Below, one piece after another: positions 4,793 to 7,240 of a stretch of DNA of 7,240 bases. The translations under genes were made by a program, and so were the position numbers. The first letter of the stretch is position 1, and every line of letters begins with the position of its first letter. The notes under the pieces were generated by a model. It was not told the DNA's origin. It searched no databases and saw nothing but the letters and a program-made list of their open reading frames with translations. Source of the stretch: Parcubacteria group bacterium CG11_big_fil_rev_8_21_14_0_20_41_14 (lineage in GTDB: Bacteria; Patescibacteriota; Patescibacteriia; UBA2169); contig PCVT01000134.1 of NCBI GenBank assembly GCA_002787075.1, forward strand, positions 1 through 7,240, in the 5' to 3' direction.

Positions 4793-6833
4793 GAAGCCCT
4801 AAAAACTCCTTTTCATCAATAATTTTGACATTCAACTTCTCCGCTTTTTCCAGCTTTGACCCAGCGCTTTCTCCTGCAACCAGGTAATTGGTTTGCTTGC
4901 TTACGGACGAGGACACATCCCCGCCCAAGAGGCGAATTTTTTGTTTTGCTTCATCGCGAGTGAGATTATCAAGCGTTCCAGTTAGCACGAATGTCTTGCC
5001 TTCTAGTTTGCGGGATATTAATTTCTCTGTGCGGATATTCACGTGATTGCGAATTATGCGCTTCACAAAATCTTGATGATTGTCGTCCGAAAAGTACTCT
5101 ACTATAGATTCAGCAACTACATCCCCAATATCTGAAACATGGCGCAGATCTTCTAAAGATGTATTTTGGATAGCATCAAGCGAACCAAATCGCAGAGCAA
5201 GCGATTGCGCTGTTTCCTCTCCAACATGCCGGATGCCGAGCGCGTAAATGAATCTGCCAAGTGAAATTTCGCGAGACGCGTCAATCGCGCGAATCAAGTT
5301 TTCCGCGGATTTGACGTCAAAGCGCTCTAGTTCCTGTATATCTTCTTTTTTAAGCGAAAAAATATCTGACGCGTCTTTTATAAGGTCAACATCCAAAAGC
5401 TGATCCAAAATCTTTGGGCCTAATCCGTCAATGTTAAATGCTTTTTTGGACACAAAATGATACAAAGATTCACGATGGCGCGCTGGACAATCTTTATTAG
5501 TGCAATAATGCGCTGCCTCGCCTTGCTTGCGGCGCGTATCAGACCCGCACACAGGGCATTTTTTTGGCATTTCAAACTTCTTCGCGGACTTGAGGCGCAA
5601 ACGCTCTAAAACCTCCACCACGTCCGGAATGATATCCCCTGCTTTTTGGATGATGACTGTGTCCCCCACGCGAACATCAAGGCGCTTGATTTCATCTTCA
5701 TTGTGCAAAGTAGCGCGCGAAACTATGCTTCCAGCGACTTGCGTTGGCTCAAAAATAGCAACAGGCGTAAGCGCGCCAGTTCTGCCGACTTGAATTATAA
5801 TGTCTTTCACGATTGTAGTTGCCTGCTCTGCGGGAAATTTCCACGCGATCGCGCCTCTTGGCGCTTTTCCAACAAACCCAAGCTTTTTGTATATTTTGAT
5901 GCTATTCAGAATCAGAACAATTCCATCAATATTAAAATTTAGCTTGTCTCTTTTTTTGTCAATGCGCCCATAAAAAGATTCTAATTTTTGCGTTGAATCA
6001 CAATATTCATTTACCTGGGCGACTGGAAATCCCAATGACTTCGCGATTGCGTGGGACTCTGCGTGAGTTTTTTGCCCAAGATCAGTAATAACATCCCAGC
6101 AAAGATAAGATAACGGACGGCTTGCCGCTACTTTTGAATCAAGCTGGCGTATTGTTCCTGCCGCGGCATTGCGAGGATTAGAAAATATTTTTTCTTGCGC
6201 TTTCTTTTGCTCTTTATTCATCTCTTCAAAATCTTTTTTCTTCATATATACTTCACCGCGCACTTCAACTCTGCCTGTCTGCGCATCACGCACTGCTTTA
6301 TTTACACGATCAACTGCTCCGCCTTCAAATGAGAGGACAGAATGCTCTTCTAATTTCAAAGGGATTGACTCAATTGTTTTTAAATTTTCCGTGACATCTT
6401 CGCCTGTTGATCCATCTCCGCGAGTCGCGCCTCGTACAAATACGCCATTTTCATATACTAAACTCACAGCTAATCCATCTGCCTTAATTTCAGCGAAAAA
6501 CTCTAGAGCGATATCTTCGCGCAAATAACGCTCTATTCGCTCAATCCAGGCGAGAATTTCCTCAAAAGAAAAAGCATCATTCAAAGATAGCATGCGCGGA
6601 TTGTGTTCTACTTTTTTGAAGCCTTGCAAAGCTTTTCCGCTCACTCTCTGGGTTGGAGAATCTTTGGTAATCAAATCTGGAAACTCGTTTTCTAATCGCG
6701 CGAGCTCATGCTTAAGTGAATCCAGAGCTGCATCTGAAATTTCCTGTTTATCCAGCACATGATAAAGATACCTATGATGATTGATCTCATCACGGAGTTT
6801 TTTGATGCGTTGTTTTGCTTGTTGCTTGGGCAT
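4782..6833 (-). CDS. ligA: NAD+-dependent DNA ligase LigA
   Basis: Seals nicks in replication and repair, using NAD+ to form ligase-AMP. 683 residues with every LigA domain in order: domain Ia (about 1-70, HHRYLYHVLD), adenylation domain with AEIKADG (114-120, nucleophile Lys117 and Asp119), RGDGSTGEDVT (138-148), EVRGEVY (190-196), NPRNAAAGTIRQLD (219-232), and AWKFPAE (330-336, Lys332); OB fold with QVGRTGALTPVA (348-359); zinc finger Cys426, Cys429, Cys444, Cys449; helix-hairpin-helix region (about 465-590); and BRCT domain (about 606-683, FVLTGTL). Two residues essential in E. coli are changed: Tyr35 is Leu37 (SDAALDSL) and Lys290 of motif IV is Ile308 (DGIVLILN). About 20 extra residues lie near 163-185. 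No Shine-Dalgarno is seen; TATTAT/TATACT boxes about 45 bases upstream lie inside the repeat element and lack a good -35. Confidence 0.97.
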   Translation of the reverse strand: MPKQQAKQRIKKLRDEINHHRYLYHVLDKQEISDAALDSLKHELARLENEFPDLITKDSPTQRVSGKALQGFKKVEHNPRMLSLNDAFSFEEILAWIERIERYLREDIALEFFAEIKADGLAVSLVYENGVFVRGATRGDGSTGEDVTENLKTIESIPLKLEEHSVLSFEGGAVDRVNKAVRDAQTGRVEVRGEVYMKKKDFEEMNKEQKKAQEKIFSNPRNAAAGTIRQLDSKVAASRPLSYLCWDVITDLGQKTHAESHAIAKSLGFPVAQVNEYCDSTQKLESFYGRIDKKRDKLNFNIDGIVLILNSIKIYKKLGFVGKAPRGAIAWKFPAEQATTIVKDIIIQVGRTGALTPVAIFEPTQVAGSIVSRATLHNEDEIKRLDVRVGDTVIIQKAGDIIPDVVEVLERLRLKSAKKFEMPKKCPVCGSDTRRKQGEAAHYCTNKDCPARHRESLYHFVSKKAFNIDGLGPKILDQLLDVDLIKDASDIFSLKKEDIQELERFDVKSAENLIRAIDASREISLGRFIYALGIRHVGEETAQSLALRFGSLDAIQNTSLEDLRHVSDIGDVVAESIVEYFSDDNHQDFVKRIIRNHVNIRTEKLISRKLEGKTFVLTGTLDNLTRDEAKQKIRLLGGDVSSSVSKQTNYLVAGESAGSKLEKAEKLNVKIIDEKEFLGLLDK

Positions 6834-6841
6834 AAAATAAC

Positions 6842-7066
6842 TGTCATCCCGAACCCTTACTATGCCTAAATAGGAGTATAATAGTGGTAAATGAATGACT
6901 TAAATAGACAGAATAACTTCACAGGGTGAGAGGATCCCAAAAATCAACGCATATTTCATCGATTAAGGGGATCCTCTCGGCTTGCGATGTATGGCAATCT
7001 TATAGCATAATACGTTTACCATGTTTGTTTGATATAAATAGAACATTATTAAGCCTCGGGATGACA
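6842..7066. repeat. 225-bp MITE-like element with nested inverted repeats (four-way-junction fold)
   Basis: The ends are perfect 11-bp inverted repeats: TGTCATCCCGA (6842-6852) and TCGGGATGACA (7056-7066). Inside, GAGAGGATCCC (6928-6938) and GGGATCCTCTC (6968-6978) form a second perfect 11-bp pair around a 29-base loop. Two flanking 5-bp pairs, ACCCT/AGGGT (6853-6857, 6923-6927; 65-base loop) and GGCTT/AAGCC (6979-6983, 7051-7055; 67-base loop), fill the space exactly, so all four stems abut with no unpaired base between them. No transposase or coding frame is present. I see no convincing target-site duplication. It lies 8 bases upstream of the ligA start, so any ligA promoter close to the gene is inside it. 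Non-autonomous element or structured intergenic repeat are both possible. Confidence 0.7.
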
Positions 7067-7089
7067 ATGATGTTCGCAATGACAATATT
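7067..7089. repeat. Degenerate second repeat end beside the element
   Basis: ATGACAAT at 7061-7068 recurs at 7079-7086, the second time within TTCGCAATGACA (7073-7084), a variant of the element end (CGGGATGACA changed to CGCAATGACA). In the right loop of the element, TTGCGA (6982-6987) and GGCAATCT (6993-7000) look like pieces of the same variant family. This suggests that a related repeat is nested or decayed here. The evidence is short matches only. Confidence 0.35.
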
Positions 7090-7240
7090 CTATTTTATCA
7101 AACTCTCTTCAGAAAACAAGACATATCCGAAATTGCCGGAAAGCGGAGCTCGGTGCGACATTTGCGCGCGCACAACTTGATTCGTGCGGCTGAATTCACC
7201 AGTGGAATAAATCGTGAGATACCCGGGAATATTCACCTGC
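7090..7240 (-). CDS. C-terminal end of an unrecognised, possibly pilin-like protein (5' part outside window)
   Basis: The minus-strand frame entering at 7239 stays open for 49 codons to a TAG at 7092-7090, while the first of the other two frames closes after 14 codons. The peptide reads QVNIPGYLTIYSTGEFSRTN (residues 1-20 of the visible part) and ends APLSGNFGYVLFSEESLIK. The pattern of a strand with YSTGE, then a basic strand (VVRAQMSHR), then PLSG.F.Y.LFSEESL.K resembles tails of secreted PilX/minor-pilin-like proteins in Parcubacteria, as I remember them; this is a suggestion, not an identification. No signal peptide or domain core can be seen because the start is outside the window. It is read in the same direction as ligA but is separated from it by the repeat element, so co-transcription is uncertain. 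Confidence 0.6.
   Translation of the reverse strand, partial: QVNIPGYLTIYSTGEFSRTNQVVRAQMSHRAPLSGNFGYVLFSEESLIK

Noticed and set aside
6928..6978. Central hairpin of the repeat as a Rho-independent terminator
   Set aside because: The 11-bp stem is strong but its 29-base loop is long and no U-run follows on either strand.
6842..7066. Complete insertion sequence
   Set aside because: The span is only 225 bp, contains no transposase frame on either strand, and has no obvious target duplication.
6926..7180. Plus-strand open frame of 84 codons
   Set aside because: It runs across the inverted repeat and the antisense of the partial right-hand gene. Composition and lack of any motif indicate a chance frame.

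Overview
This window looks like a chromosomal segment of a Patescibacteria/CPR bacterium, probably of the Parcubacteria type. That placement is an inference from protein style: a two-gene transketolase, a LigA with unusual substitutions, short intergenic gaps and almost no Shine-Dalgarno motifs. It does not rest on a marker gene. UGA is used as a stop (end of the transketolase N-terminal gene), so the UGA=Gly code of SR1/Gracilibacteria is not in use. All genes that I can support lie on the minus strand and are read from right to left.

Layout in transcription order. (1) 7240-7090: the last 49 codons of an unrecognised protein with a pilin/PilX-like tail. (2) 7089-6834: a 256-base non-coding stretch, mostly filled by an inverted-repeat element (6842-7066) whose four stems abut without gaps and would fold as a four-way junction. 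(3) 6833-4782: ligA, NAD+-dependent DNA ligase. (4) 4759-4126: a toxin-antitoxin module with the toxin first (HigB/Gp49-like RelE-superfamily toxin, then an XRE-type HigA-like antitoxin). It has a strong promoter overlapping the ligA stop codon, a perfect 16-bp palindrome as likely operator, and a probable terminator. (5) 4056-1: a tight run of gatC, gatA, rpiB, transketolase N-terminal subunit and transketolase C-terminal subunit, the last cut by the window edge. An AT-rich repeat lies between gatA and rpiB.

How the genes work together. GatC and GatA belong to the GatCAB amidotransferase, which makes Gln-tRNA(Gln) and/or Asn-tRNA(Asn); gatB is not in this window. RpiB and the split transketolase are consecutive steps of the non-oxidative pentose phosphate pathway, a coherent module for making ribose 5-phosphate. 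The toxin-antitoxin pair is a self-contained cassette between ligA and gatC.

The most interesting points are the four-way-junction repeat upstream of ligA, the operator/promoter of the toxin-antitoxin pair with an apparently leaderless start, and the loss of family-conserved functional residues in three enzymes: LigA (Tyr35 and Lys290 equivalents), RpiB (His99 equivalent) and the toxin (RelE Arg61 equivalent). I saw no CRISPR array, tRNA, rRNA or complete insertion sequence, and no clear evidence of a wholly new multi-gene system.
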